From Clostridia bacterium (GTDB taxonomy: Bacteria > Bacillota > Clostridia > Lutisporales > Lutisporaceae): a DNA stretch of 49,320 nt. The translations under genes and the position numbers were made by a program. Positions within the stretch are counted from its first letter, which is position 1. Each line of letters opens with the position of its first letter. The notes beneath the pieces were generated by a model. That model ran no database searches. It saw only the letters and a list, made by a program, of their open reading frames with translations, and had not been told where the DNA came from. The DNA lies in contig JARBUB010000001.1 in the NCBI GenBank assembly GCA_029239905.1, positions 1 through 49,320 of the forward strand. Direction: 5' to 3'. Shown here piece by piece: positions 36,122 through 45,244 of this stretch.

Positions 36122-37411
36122 CTAGTTACTAATCGCTGCATTCAATGTTTGGTTCAATGATAACAATGCATCATCCACACTTGAATAGACACCTGAACAA
36201 TAATCAACAAAGACATCGTTTACTGTTTCTTTCACTAAGTCTGTGTTTACATGCCCTATATATTGAGCGTTATCCAAGATGTCAATCAAAACACCTACGT
36301 GAGGCATACCTTCTTTATAAGCATCACTGGTAGCTACAGATTTTTTGGGCGGAATCATACCGCAATTGATGTCATGTTGAAGCAGAACTTCATCGCTGTA
36401 GAAATAGCTTAAAAAGTCAAAGGCTTCTTGTTGATGCTTACTGTTGTTGTTAATAGCGAGCGACCATCCGGTTTCCGCTGCAAATTTCATTTCAGATCCT
36501 GTCCATGGCATGGCGACATAGGAAAAGTCTTTGCCAAAAGTGAGTTCAAACGTCTGCTCACCTTCTGGAATACACCATGGTCCTCTAGGCACAAATAGGG
36601 CTTCACCTGTATACAATTGTTGATAACCCTCCACTTCTCCTCCACCTGTCAGCCCATATAAATCTGTTACTTGCTCATCAAGAACCAAGGAAGTCAGCTC
36701 TTCAAATGCCGCCTTTCCCTCCGGCGTTGCAAAGTCAAAGGTTCCATCTTCATTCATATAATTCCCGCCATTTGATAAAATCATGGAAAGCCAAAGATAG
36801 GTCACTGAATCCCAGTTGACGAAGTCAAAACCTCTGACAGCATATGTCTCACCATCTTTCACAGTTGCAGCCTTCGCAGTCTTGATCAAATCTTCCCATG
36901 TAGTAGGAATAGTTAATCCCTTTTCATTTAGTACATTTAAGTTAACAAGCATCCCTCCATTTTCAATATTGAATTCCATAGGCAGTCCATATAACTTCCC
37001 GTCATATACTAAGGAACCATAAGCAGATGGATAGGATTCTTCCATGATCTTAGAAGCCATTCCATCAGGTAGTGCTGCCAAAGATCCTAAAGGAGCAAAG
37101 TCAACACCCCATCCACCCCAGATTTCATAAATATCCGTATCACCACTTTTTGAGATTAAAGATGTTTGAATTTTGGATTCAAATTCATCATAAGGGTAGA
37201 ACTCAAACTTAACAGTCACATTGGGATGTTTCTCGTGATAGGATTTGGCGATAGCTTCATAAGAATCGTTCCATGGTCCTTCTTGATGAGCCCAAAAAAC
37301 AAGTTCCACATTCTCCCCATCCCCCTTTGTTTGATCCCCATTGCCCTTTTTACATCCTACCATGGTGACTAACAACACCATAATCAGCAGCAGTAGACTT
37401 ACTTTTTTCAT
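36122..37411 (-). CDS. CUT1 ABC transporter substrate-binding lipoprotein
   Basis: Lipobox 'LLVTMVGCKKG'; SBP_bac_1 features 'YDGKLYGLPMEFNIENGGMLVN'. Confidence 0.93.
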   Translation of the reverse strand: MKKVSLLLLIMVLLVTMVGCKKGNGDQTKGDGENVELVFWAHQEGPWNDSYEAIAKSYHEKHPNVTVKFEFYPYDEFESKIQTSLISKSGDTDIYEIWGGWGVDFAPLGSLAALPDGMASKIMEESYPSAYGSLVYDGKLYGLPMEFNIENGGMLVNLNVLNEKGLTIPTTWEDLIKTAKAATVKDGETYAVRGFDFVNWDSVTYLWLSMILSNGGNYMNEDGTFDFATPEGKAAFEELTSLVLDEQVTDLYGLTGGGEVEGYQQLYTGEALFVPRGPWCIPEGEQTFELTFGKDFSYVAMPWTGSEMKFAAETGWSLAINNNSKHQQEAFDFLSYFYSDEVLLQHDINCGMIPPKKSVATSDAYKEGMPHVGVLIDILDNAQYIGHVNTDLVKETVNDVFVDYCSGVYSSVDDALLSLNQTLNAAISN

Positions 37412-37430
37412 CGCTTATCCCCCTCTATTT

Positions 37431-38756
37431 TTATTTTGATGTATTAAAGTAGGTTAGGTAAGGTGCATTTTGTTCGAACATTTCATCAACCATATTCCGG
37501 ATTTCCTGCATGCTGCATACGCTTGATGTTAATGGATCAAACAAAATAGCCCAAAATACCTTTTCCTTATCTTTTTCGATTGCTCCCTGGACAGCCAACT
37601 CTTCAATTCTCGCAGAATTCCCCACTAATACTGCTAGTTGTTGTGGCAAGGCCACTGTTCCTTTAGGCTCTATTCCCTCTTTAGTTGCCGTCACAGGCAC
37701 TTCCACACATGCCCCATCATCAATGTTGGTGATGTATCCTTGATTTCGAAGATTGGCGTTAAACTCATAAGGTGTTCCATCTCCTAGCATGGCATTAAAT
37801 ATGTGGGATGCGTATTCTTCGCCTCGTTGCACTTCCACTTCTCCGTTTTCCAGCCAGTCTTTGAATTCAGTTTCCCACGTATCTTCTCTCGCTAAGTACT
37901 CTTTTAGAATGTAAGCATGTTCACCCGGATTCCAACCAGTGGCACCTTGGGTAAATGCGTCAAGGAGGTCCTGGCGTTTTCGAAACCAAGGATTGTACTC
38001 TGAGTTGTGTCCGGATGATTCGGTAGGAAAATAACCTAGATGCTTGAACATTTCAATTCGTATCGGTTCTTCCTTAGCGATTTCATCCTTCATAATGGCT
38101 TCTCTTATATCAGGATAAATATCTTTGCCGTCTGACTCAAAGTTTAAGAAGAAAGCTTGATGATTAATGCCGGCACACAAGTAAGACACTTCTTCTGGTG
38201 TTTTATTAGTCCACTCAGCGAGCATTTCCGCTGTTCCTTGGACACTGTGGCAAAGACCTGTAATATTTACCGCCGTTTGTGCCTGCAGGTAGCTAACCAG
38301 CATCGCCATTGGGTTGGTATAGTTTAATACGATGGCCTGTGGGCAAACCTTCTCCACATCTCGAATAATATCTAGGAGCACCGGTGCTGTTCTTAGGAAA
38401 CGAAAGATTCCAGCTGGCCCCCTAGTGTCCCCCACACAGATGTCTACTCCATATTTCATAGGAATTTCGATATCATGACGCCAGACATCGACGCCTCCTT
38501 GCAAGATAGTAATCAGAACACCGTCTGCCCCGCGCAGTGCCTCTAACCGATCCGTGGTTGCGCTGACTGTGGCTTTGGTATTTGTCGCCTTAACCACTTT
38601 CTTAACCCCTTCTTTTGCATAATGCAGCCTTGTGGGGTCAATATCCATCAGCATAATCTCACAATCACAGAATGCTTCAAAAGTCAAAATATCTCGAACC
38701 AAATCTCTTGTAAAATCTAAAGATCCAGCACCGATAAAGGTAAATTTTCTTCTCAT
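37431..38756 (-). CDS. Glycoside hydrolase family 4 (alpha-galactosidase MelA-like)
   Basis: NAD-binding 'FIGAGSLDFTRDLVRDIL', 'VLNYTNPMAMLV', 'GLCHSVQGTAEMLA' (CHS subgroup), 'GINHQAFFL'. Confidence 0.9.
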   Translation of the reverse strand: MRRKFTFIGAGSLDFTRDLVRDILTFEAFCDCEIMLMDIDPTRLHYAKEGVKKVVKATNTKATVSATTDRLEALRGADGVLITILQGGVDVWRHDIEIPMKYGVDICVGDTRGPAGIFRFLRTAPVLLDIIRDVEKVCPQAIVLNYTNPMAMLVSYLQAQTAVNITGLCHSVQGTAEMLAEWTNKTPEEVSYLCAGINHQAFFLNFESDGKDIYPDIREAIMKDEIAKEEPIRIEMFKHLGYFPTESSGHNSEYNPWFRKRQDLLDAFTQGATGWNPGEHAYILKEYLAREDTWETEFKDWLENGEVEVQRGEEYASHIFNAMLGDGTPYEFNANLRNQGYITNIDDGACVEVPVTATKEGIEPKGTVALPQQLAVLVGNSARIEELAVQGAIEKDKEKVFWAILFDPLTSSVCSMQEIRNMVDEMFEQNAPYLTYFNTSK

Positions 38757-38766
38757 GTTTCCCCTC

Positions 38767-39804
38767 CTATTTTTCTAGGTTAATCCAAGCATCCAAGCCT
38801 GTAGGTTCATCTGGGTTTACTTTAAGAACCATTGCTTTATAGTAGGTTATCATTTGAGCTGCATTAAGCAGCAACATGCCAAGCACGCAGTAGTGAGTCG
38901 GTTTTCCAAGGTGAAAATTCCATGTTCCCTCAATAGGAAGGGGGACATCGCTAATGGTAATGACTTTAGCATTTTTTTTCATCAAATCAAGGATTAAGTT
39001 CCTTTCTAACGGCGAATCGACGTTGCTGACTGCCACAAGAATCAAAGTTTTTTCATTGAATACTACGATAGGGCCATGACGAACGTCTAAGACAGGATAG
39101 TGATTGGACGGAAGCTGACATATTTCCTTAAACGTAAGTGAACCCTCTTCACAAACGCCGCTGATATCACTATCTGCTAGGGTAACACCAAAATCCCAGG
39201 GTAAATCGGCAATTTCTTTGCATTTATTCTCATATCTTTCCAGAAATGCGTCTCCATCAGAGAGCATATTTCTTAGTGCGCTAATCATTTTTTCATTCTT
39301 GGCACAATGAGCAAGGATATATTGTCCTGTATAATACATATTGGTAATAGCGCTGGTCTGGCAAACACTTTCATCAAAAGTCCATGGCAATTCCAAAGCT
39401 AAATGGCTCATTTCGCTTAAAGGACTTTGGGTAGTACAAGAAATGCTGATTAAATCAAACTGAACTTGTTCCTTTTTCAGTTCTTTGAGTGCCATTAAGA
39501 TCTCACTTGTGGCACCTGATCTGGAGATAGCAACAATTAGACTATTTTCAAACAGTATTTTGTAGGCAGCCGGCCTTAACAACACATCTCCAGCTGGGAT
39601 TGCCATGCTTTTTTTATTTATTTGAGTCATAGTTGTGGCTGCATAGGATTTTGCCAAACTATAGCTGGACCCGCATCCCATGTAAATAACACAATCATGG
39701 GCATCGATTGCAGTAACAATTTCATTCATCCGCTCATCCAAGTACTGATTCGTCTTAGATAACCGTTGATATTGATCTTTAATTTCCTTATAGGTTAAAC
39801 TCAT
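38767..39804 (-). CDS. Tandem-SIS sugar isomerase/deaminase (AgaS/GlmS-like)
   Basis: 'VIYMGCGSSYSLAKSYAATTM', 'LIVAISRSGATSEILMALKEL', 'DVRHGPIVVF'; start refined from 39927 to ATG behind 'ggaggaaaaaag'. Confidence 0.85.
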   Translation of the reverse strand: MSLTYKEIKDQYQRLSKTNQYLDERMNEIVTAIDAHDCVIYMGCGSSYSLAKSYAATTMTQINKKSMAIPAGDVLLRPAAYKILFENSLIVAISRSGATSEILMALKELKKEQVQFDLISISCTTQSPLSEMSHLALELPWTFDESVCQTSAITNMYYTGQYILAHCAKNEKMISALRNMLSDGDAFLERYENKCKEIADLPWDFGVTLADSDISGVCEEGSLTFKEICQLPSNHYPVLDVRHGPIVVFNEKTLILVAVSNVDSPLERNLILDLMKKNAKVITISDVPLPIEGTWNFHLGKPTHYCVLGMLLLNAAQMITYYKAMVLKVNPDEPTGLDAWINLEK

Positions 39805-39955
39805 GTTCTTTTTTCCTCCTAATATATTGTAGTCAGGGCATAACAACCCAGTTAAATCTATTACTTCCTTAAATGATAGGCATCGAAAAGGAATGATGCC
39901 CTTATGTCTTATCTCCATGTCTATCATTTGAATAAGTTACATGTTTACTACGTTT

Positions 39956-40906
39956 TTATCCATATTTCAAACTGGTAAGCAGAATATCATGTTGATTTAC
40001 TTTTTGGGCAGCCATTAAAACTGCTCCTAACAAAGGCTCACCCAATTTTGATTCTGGCTTGAATCCTCTGCTAATCAAACCATTCCTAAAGGGTGCGACA
40101 AAAAAGTCACCTGCCTTAAACACACTACCTGAATATGTAACTGGTATATCCCCTGAAAAAGTTAATTGATGCCGTAGCCCTTCCACCAATTCAATCAATT
40201 CCTCGGCGGCTTTTTCATACACCTTTTGCGCTTCTACATCCCCACCATGGGCTGCTTCTTTTAAAAGCATCTGCAAAGAAGCAATCTTACTTCTTTGCCC
40301 ATAATATTCGTCTTGGATTCGTGTCATAATTTGATAATCATATTCCAATTGAAAATAGTCTTTCACAAGCGAATACAACAAGGTTTTTTCTCTTCTTCCA
40401 TCTGCCTGCTTAGTAAATAACTCCAATACGCGGCATCCGAGCCAATAGGCTGAACCTTCGTCTCCGATTTCATGACCCCATCCGCCACATCGACCAACGG
40501 CTCCGTCTTTTCCTCGACCAAATGCAATTGAACCTGTCCCAGCTACTACATTGATTCCTGGACGAAACTGCAGCGTCGCAACCAAACTGATTTCACCATC
40601 GTTGGCAATTTCTATAGGAATGTCTGAAAAAATTTGGTGACAAAGGTCAATACTTCTTCGGTCCTTTTCTTTGTCTTCCCCTAGTCCGGACATGCCATAT
40701 CCTACAGCCGTCAAGTCTCGCCATGTTTTTCCAGCTTGCCTAAGTACGTCTTCGGTTCCATCAATGAGCACCTTTTTCGCAGTTGATAAATCAACTTGCC
40801 AGTGACTGGCACTTCCTTTTGTTTCCTGTCCCAAGGTCTCCCCGTATTCATTCATCAAGATAAAATTAGTTTTGGTTCCGCCACCATCAATGCCTAAAAA
40901 TAACAT
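39956..40906 (-). CDS. BadF/BadG-family (N-acetylglucosamine kinase-like) sugar kinase
   Basis: 'MLFLGIDGGGTKTNFILMNEYGE', 'NVVAGTGSIAFGRGKDGAVGRCGGWGHEIGDEGSAYWLG'; start refined from 41017. Confidence 0.9.
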   Translation of the reverse strand: MLFLGIDGGGTKTNFILMNEYGETLGQETKGSASHWQVDLSTAKKVLIDGTEDVLRQAGKTWRDLTAVGYGMSGLGEDKEKDRRSIDLCHQIFSDIPIEIANDGEISLVATLQFRPGINVVAGTGSIAFGRGKDGAVGRCGGWGHEIGDEGSAYWLGCRVLELFTKQADGRREKTLLYSLVKDYFQLEYDYQIMTRIQDEYYGQRSKIASLQMLLKEAAHGGDVEAQKVYEKAAEELIELVEGLRHQLTFSGDIPVTYSGSVFKAGDFFVAPFRNGLISRGFKPESKLGEPLLGAVLMAAQKVNQHDILLTSLKYG

Positions 40907-40935
40907 AGAATCTCCTTTATTCGTTTGACGTTTAG

Positions 40936-40977
40936 TGGTAGTTACCGCAATGGTAATTACCACATTGGCAATTACCA
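40936..40977. promoter_or_regulatory. Three phased GntR operator-like boxes upstream of the BadF kinase operon
   Basis: TGGTAGTTACCG (40936), TGGTAATTACCA (40951), TGGCAATTACCA (40966), each starting 15 bp after the previous. Confidence 0.75.
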
Positions 40978-41023
40978 TTGTAGCATTCCCTTGATTTACT
41001 GTCAAGAATATTCTCATGATTTT

Positions 41024-41079
41024 CTCATGCGCAAAAATTCCCCTTATCTCATAAGAAAAGGGGAATTTTTGCGCATGAG
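41024..41079. terminator. Long hairpin with perfect 22-bp stem
   Basis: CTCATGCGCAAAAATTCCCCTT / AAGGGGAATTTTTGCGCATGAG. Confidence 0.7.
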
Positions 41080-41090
41080 CTCATGTTAGG

Positions 41091-41152
41091 CCACACACAA
41101 AAAACAGCTGCTGATAAGTCAATACTTACCTGCAGCTGTTTTTTGTGTGTGG
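41091..41152. terminator. Long hairpin with perfect 21-bp stem downstream of GntR gene
   Basis: CCACACACAAAAAACAGCTGC / GCAGCTGTTTTTTGTGTGTGG. Confidence 0.7.
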
Positions 41153-41177
41153 CTTTATAGCCTCACTTATTAAAAAT

Positions 41178-41888
41178 CTATAGTTCCTTTCGAATAAAAT
41201 CTATCATACGTAACGCACGTTGATCTATTTCATAAATTTGCTTACACGCATCTTCTGCTTCCATATAATTACAGTGTTTAATGGCATTGAACATCTGACG
41301 ATGATATGGAATAGTTGTAAGCCAAATACTTTCTGCTCCTTGCAGAACCTCTCCATAATTGTCTAACGCAAGAATGAGATTATCTATCATCTGCTCCAGT
41401 GCAGAATTTTTCATTAAATGCCTTAAGTGGCTATGAAAAACAAAGTCTGCTTTTTTTAGGAATATACCCATACGTGCTGATGTCTCTAATTGAATGAGCG
41501 GCTCTTCTAAATAACTAAGTTCATCTGCCGTAAGTTTTCCACATAACTTTTCAACTACGCACCTTTCTAACAAGTATTTAGTCTCTAACAGCTCTTCATA
41601 ATTAACTTTCCATAACTTTAAATAAATAGAATCTGAAGATGTCGTTGATGTAACATAGGCACCTTTTCCTGTTTTCACTTCGATAATCTTTTCATTTTCC
41701 AAAACTCTTAAGGCTTCACGTACTGAATTTCTGCTAGTAGAAAATTGTTCAGCAAGTACACGCTCAGAAGGAATCTTATCGCCATTTTTCAGCTTATTTC
41801 TTTTAATATATTCCAAAATTGCATCTGCTATTTTAGTATACAACATATCTCTTGAAACTGGTTTCACTGCAATAAAATCCCGTTTCAT
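41178..41888 (-). CDS. GntR/FadR (FCD domain) transcriptional regulator
   Basis: 'NGDKIPSERVLAEQFSTSRNSVREALRVLENEKIIEVKTGKGAYV'. Confidence 0.93.
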   Translation of the reverse strand: MKRDFIAVKPVSRDMLYTKIADAILEYIKRNKLKNGDKIPSERVLAEQFSTSRNSVREALRVLENEKIIEVKTGKGAYVTSTTSSDSIYLKLWKVNYEELLETKYLLERCVVEKLCGKLTADELSYLEEPLIQLETSARMGIFLKKADFVFHSHLRHLMKNSALEQMIDNLILALDNYGEVLQGAESIWLTTIPYHRQMFNAIKHCNYMEAEDACKQIYEIDQRALRMIDFIRKEL

Positions 41889-41923
41889 TTTATACCTCCA
41901 CTAAAAATACTATATTGTCCATA

Positions 41924-42766
41924 CTAACCTTTAACTGCTCCAGATGTCAATCCTTCAACTACGTATTTTTGCACGAAGATAAACATAATGCCTGTCGGAA
42001 GCAATGCAAGTACACCTCCAGCCATAAGTGCACCCCATTGAACGTTGTATTTCCCAATCAACGATTTTAATCCTACTGGAATAGTCCACATATCCGGGGT
42101 ATTGATAAAAATAGTTCCCGCTATCAATTCATTCCAAGCACCAATAAATGCAAATACAAATACTGCTACTATTCCAGGAAACATTACTGGCAATATGATT
42201 TTTGTGAGTGTTTGTACTTTATTACAACCATCTACATAAGCCGCTTCCTCAAGAACATAAGGAATTCTTTCAAAAAAACTTCTCATTGTGATGACACAGA
42301 ACGGGAGATTGGTAATCATATAAAATACAAAAAGTGAAAAGCGAGTATTGATCAATCCAGCTTTACTAAACATTATATATAGTGGGATAATAACTAAGAT
42401 ACTAGGAATCATCTGCGTAATAAGAAAAAATAACAGCATTCCTTCTTTTCCTTTGAACTTAAAACGAGCTAGTCCATATCCCCCTAAAATAGATAAAATT
42501 ACAACACAAATTGAAGTGAGCATCGTAACTATTGTGCTGTTATACAAGTAACTGCTATAATCCAGCATATTAAATAATGAAATATAATTTTCTAGCGTAA
42601 ACACCTCTGGGAAATAGGTGATTTTCTGAGCATTGATGATTTCTGGATTAGTTTTTAATGAAGTAATAACCATCCAGTAAATAGGCAGTATAACTATCAA
42701 AAAGTTAAAGCCTAAAACAAAAAACCGTACTATATTAACTAATCTTTTCTTTTTTGTTATTGTCAC
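41924..42766 (-). CDS. CUT1 carbohydrate ABC transporter permease (MalG-like)
   Basis: EAA loop 'EEAAYVDGCNKVQTLTKIILPVMFPGI'. Confidence 0.93.
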   Translation of the reverse strand: MTITKKKRLVNIVRFFVLGFNFLIVILPIYWMVITSLKTNPEIINAQKITYFPEVFTLENYISLFNMLDYSSYLYNSTIVTMLTSICVVILSILGGYGLARFKFKGKEGMLLFFLITQMIPSILVIIPLYIMFSKAGLINTRFSLFVFYMITNLPFCVITMRSFFERIPYVLEEAAYVDGCNKVQTLTKIILPVMFPGIVAVFVFAFIGAWNELIAGTIFINTPDMWTIPVGLKSLIGKYNVQWGALMAGGVLALLPTGIMFIFVQKYVVEGLTSGAVKG

Positions 42767-43686
42767 TAGAAATCACCTGCCTTATCATAATTGCTTAGCT
42801 TAAGAAAGATAACAGCATATAATCCCAAAATTACCATAAGTAGTGTACCAAGTGCTCCTGCAAGACCAAAATCATACCCCGAGAATGCTTTTGTATACAT
42901 ATACGAAGGTAATGTCTGCGAATAATTAGCAGGTCCACCGCCAGTTACAATAACTACTAGGTCAAAAGAGTTAAAAATCCAAATAGTACGCAGCAATATG
43001 GTTATAATAATTGTGGGTTTAATATATGGAATTGTTAGCAACCAAAATTTCTGCCACATGCCGCATCCATCCATATCTGCGGCTTCATAGACTTCTTCTG
43101 GTATGGACTGCAGCGCTGCCAAAATCATAATGCCGAAGAAAGGAATTCCCATCCAAATCATCGCTATAATGATAACTGCCAGTGACAATCCTGGAGTCCC
43201 AAGCCATGCAATCCCTTTATCAATAATCCCTAATCTTATTAATACATCATTTACAACACCATATTCGCCATTAAATGCCCATCTAAAAATCAATCCAATA
43301 ACAAAAGTTGAAAATGCCCATGGTAAAAATACAATTGACTGATATATTCCACGGCCTTTGAAATCCTGTTTTAATGCAAGCGCTAAAACTAGACCAAATA
43401 AGAATTGTCCTGCTACTGACAGCACAACGTAAACTAAGGAATTCTTAATGAGCAGCAAAAAGTCCGAATCACCGAATAACTTTTTGAAATTCTCAAAGTT
43501 GTTAAAATATATATCATTGATATTAGATAACTTATAATTTTCAAATGCCATGATGATACTGTTAATCAAAGGATAACCAAACATAAACAATAATAATATA
43601 AACACAGGCAAGATAAACAAATATGGTTCAAGCATGGTTTTCATTTTAATACGCTGTGTGTTTTGTCTGCTATCTTTGGGATTCAT
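42766..43686 (-). CDS. CUT1 carbohydrate ABC transporter permease (MalF-like)
   Basis: EAA loop 'YEAADMDGCGMWQKFWLLTIPYIKPT'; start refined from 43761 to ATG with nearby RBS. Confidence 0.92.
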   Translation of the reverse strand: MNPKDSRQNTQRIKMKTMLEPYLFILPVFILLLFMFGYPLINSIIMAFENYKLSNINDIYFNNFENFKKLFGDSDFLLLIKNSLVYVVLSVAGQFLFGLVLALALKQDFKGRGIYQSIVFLPWAFSTFVIGLIFRWAFNGEYGVVNDVLIRLGIIDKGIAWLGTPGLSLAVIIIAMIWMGIPFFGIMILAALQSIPEEVYEAADMDGCGMWQKFWLLTIPYIKPTIIITILLRTIWIFNSFDLVVIVTGGGPANYSQTLPSYMYTKAFSGYDFGLAGALGTLLMVILGLYAVIFLKLSNYDKAGDF

Positions 43687-43748
43687 ACTTGCACCTCCTT
43701 TGTAAGATAAATGATTTGAGTTTAAAACTAGCACCTTAGGGCACATCC

Positions 43749-43776
43749 CACAGTGAAGCACTTATACTTCACTGTG
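43749..43776 (-). other. Intercistronic hairpin between SBP and permease genes
   Basis: CACAGTGAAG/CTTCACTGTG perfect 10-bp stem, 8-nt loop. Confidence 0.65.
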
Positions 43777-43785
43777 AGACTTAAA

Positions 43786-45186
43786 TTATTTAGACAGTAC
43801 ACTTGCTGTTTCTATCTTTGCATCTGGATTATCTGCTAAATATTTTTTCATTCTTGTTTGCAATTCATCTGTAATAGTAGATAGTGCTTTATTAGCATCT
43901 TCTTTTCCTAAAAGATATTTCTGAATTTCTTCGTGGAACATCCCTTGATGTAAATCTGTGTAGTCAAATGGTCCAAATGTTGTTGGCACTGCAAGGTTAG
44001 GATCATTTAATTGCTGTACAAATGTAGCATAAGGACCATCTAAACCATATGTAGGATCATTTTCAACATCCTTTTTAATAGGAATTAGCCCTGTCAATTT
44101 ACAGTACTCAATATTGTTATTTGGACGATTCATAAATTCAATCAATTTCCAAGCATTATCTGGGTTTTTACAGTCTCCTGAAATAGAATATGAATAAGGC
44201 GCATTGATCGTATTATAAATTTTATTGTCTACAGTACTTTTTGGCATAGGCATTACCATCCACTGTGATGCTTCCATATTTGCTAAACATGTAGCAGCTA
44301 CTTCAGAGTCATTAATAAGTGTACCAGTTAACCCACCTGTAAAGTTGTCAACCATTTCTGTAAATCCCCAGTTAATAGAATCTTCTGGTGCATATCCGTT
44401 TAAGTATATATCTGTCCATTTTTTAAATGCTTCTTGACACTCAGGACTATTTATTAAGATATTTCCTTCTGCATCATATGTATTACCACCTGTAAAGCCT
44501 TGTAAATAAGTGAGTAATGGGTCGAGAGCTCCTCTTGCACCACGGTAAGAAACGCCATAACGTTTTTGCGTTGAGTCTGTTAATTTAGCTACTAAACTAA
44601 AATAATCATCGTATGTCCAGCCCGCTTGAGGATCTAGTTTGATGTCTGCTTCTTCAGCCCAGTCTTTGCGAACAAATACACCCTTAACCATTATGCCGTC
44701 AGGCACTGTATAAATTTTGCCATAACGTTCCTCTTCACTCTTCCATAATAATTTATTAACAGCTTCAGTATATTCACTTCGTGTTTCACCAATATAATCT
44801 GACAGTGGAATAACCCATCCAGCTTGTGTATATTGCCCTAACCATCCTGACCATGTCGTCATAACATCTGGCAGCTGATGAGATGCCCCTAATACTGTAA
44901 TCTTGTCTGCAGCATCATCCCAAGGTACACTTTCATAAGTTACAGAGATACCCGTTTCTTCTTTAAACTTCTTGAAAGTTTCTTCGTAGTAACGTTGTCT
45001 TGTTTCACTTGGAGACACATCAAGGAAACGAAGAGAATCTCCTGATTTACTACTTTTAGCTTCAGTTTTTGCATTACCGGCTGATGCTGACGCGGCTGTA
45101 TTTCCGCCTTCTTTTTTTCCACATCCTGTTAATGAACTAACCCCCATTATTGCTGCTAAAAATACTAACAATAGTTTTTTCTTCAT
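43786..45186 (-). CDS. CUT1 ABC transporter substrate-binding lipoprotein
   Basis: Lipobox 'MGVSSLTGCGKKEG'; SBP_bac_1-like. Confidence 0.93.
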   Translation of the reverse strand: MKKKLLLVFLAAIMGVSSLTGCGKKEGGNTAASASAGNAKTEAKSSKSGDSLRFLDVSPSETRQRYYEETFKKFKEETGISVTYESVPWDDAADKITVLGASHQLPDVMTTWSGWLGQYTQAGWVIPLSDYIGETRSEYTEAVNKLLWKSEEERYGKIYTVPDGIMVKGVFVRKDWAEEADIKLDPQAGWTYDDYFSLVAKLTDSTQKRYGVSYRGARGALDPLLTYLQGFTGGNTYDAEGNILINSPECQEAFKKWTDIYLNGYAPEDSINWGFTEMVDNFTGGLTGTLINDSEVAATCLANMEASQWMVMPMPKSTVDNKIYNTINAPYSYSISGDCKNPDNAWKLIEFMNRPNNNIEYCKLTGLIPIKKDVENDPTYGLDGPYATFVQQLNDPNLAVPTTFGPFDYTDLHQGMFHEEIQKYLLGKEDANKALSTITDELQTRMKKYLADNPDAKIETASVLSK

Positions 45187-45244
45187 CTTAGCTCCTCCTT
45201 CTAATTTTTAATATTGTGATATATCCTTAAACGGCAAAACCGAT

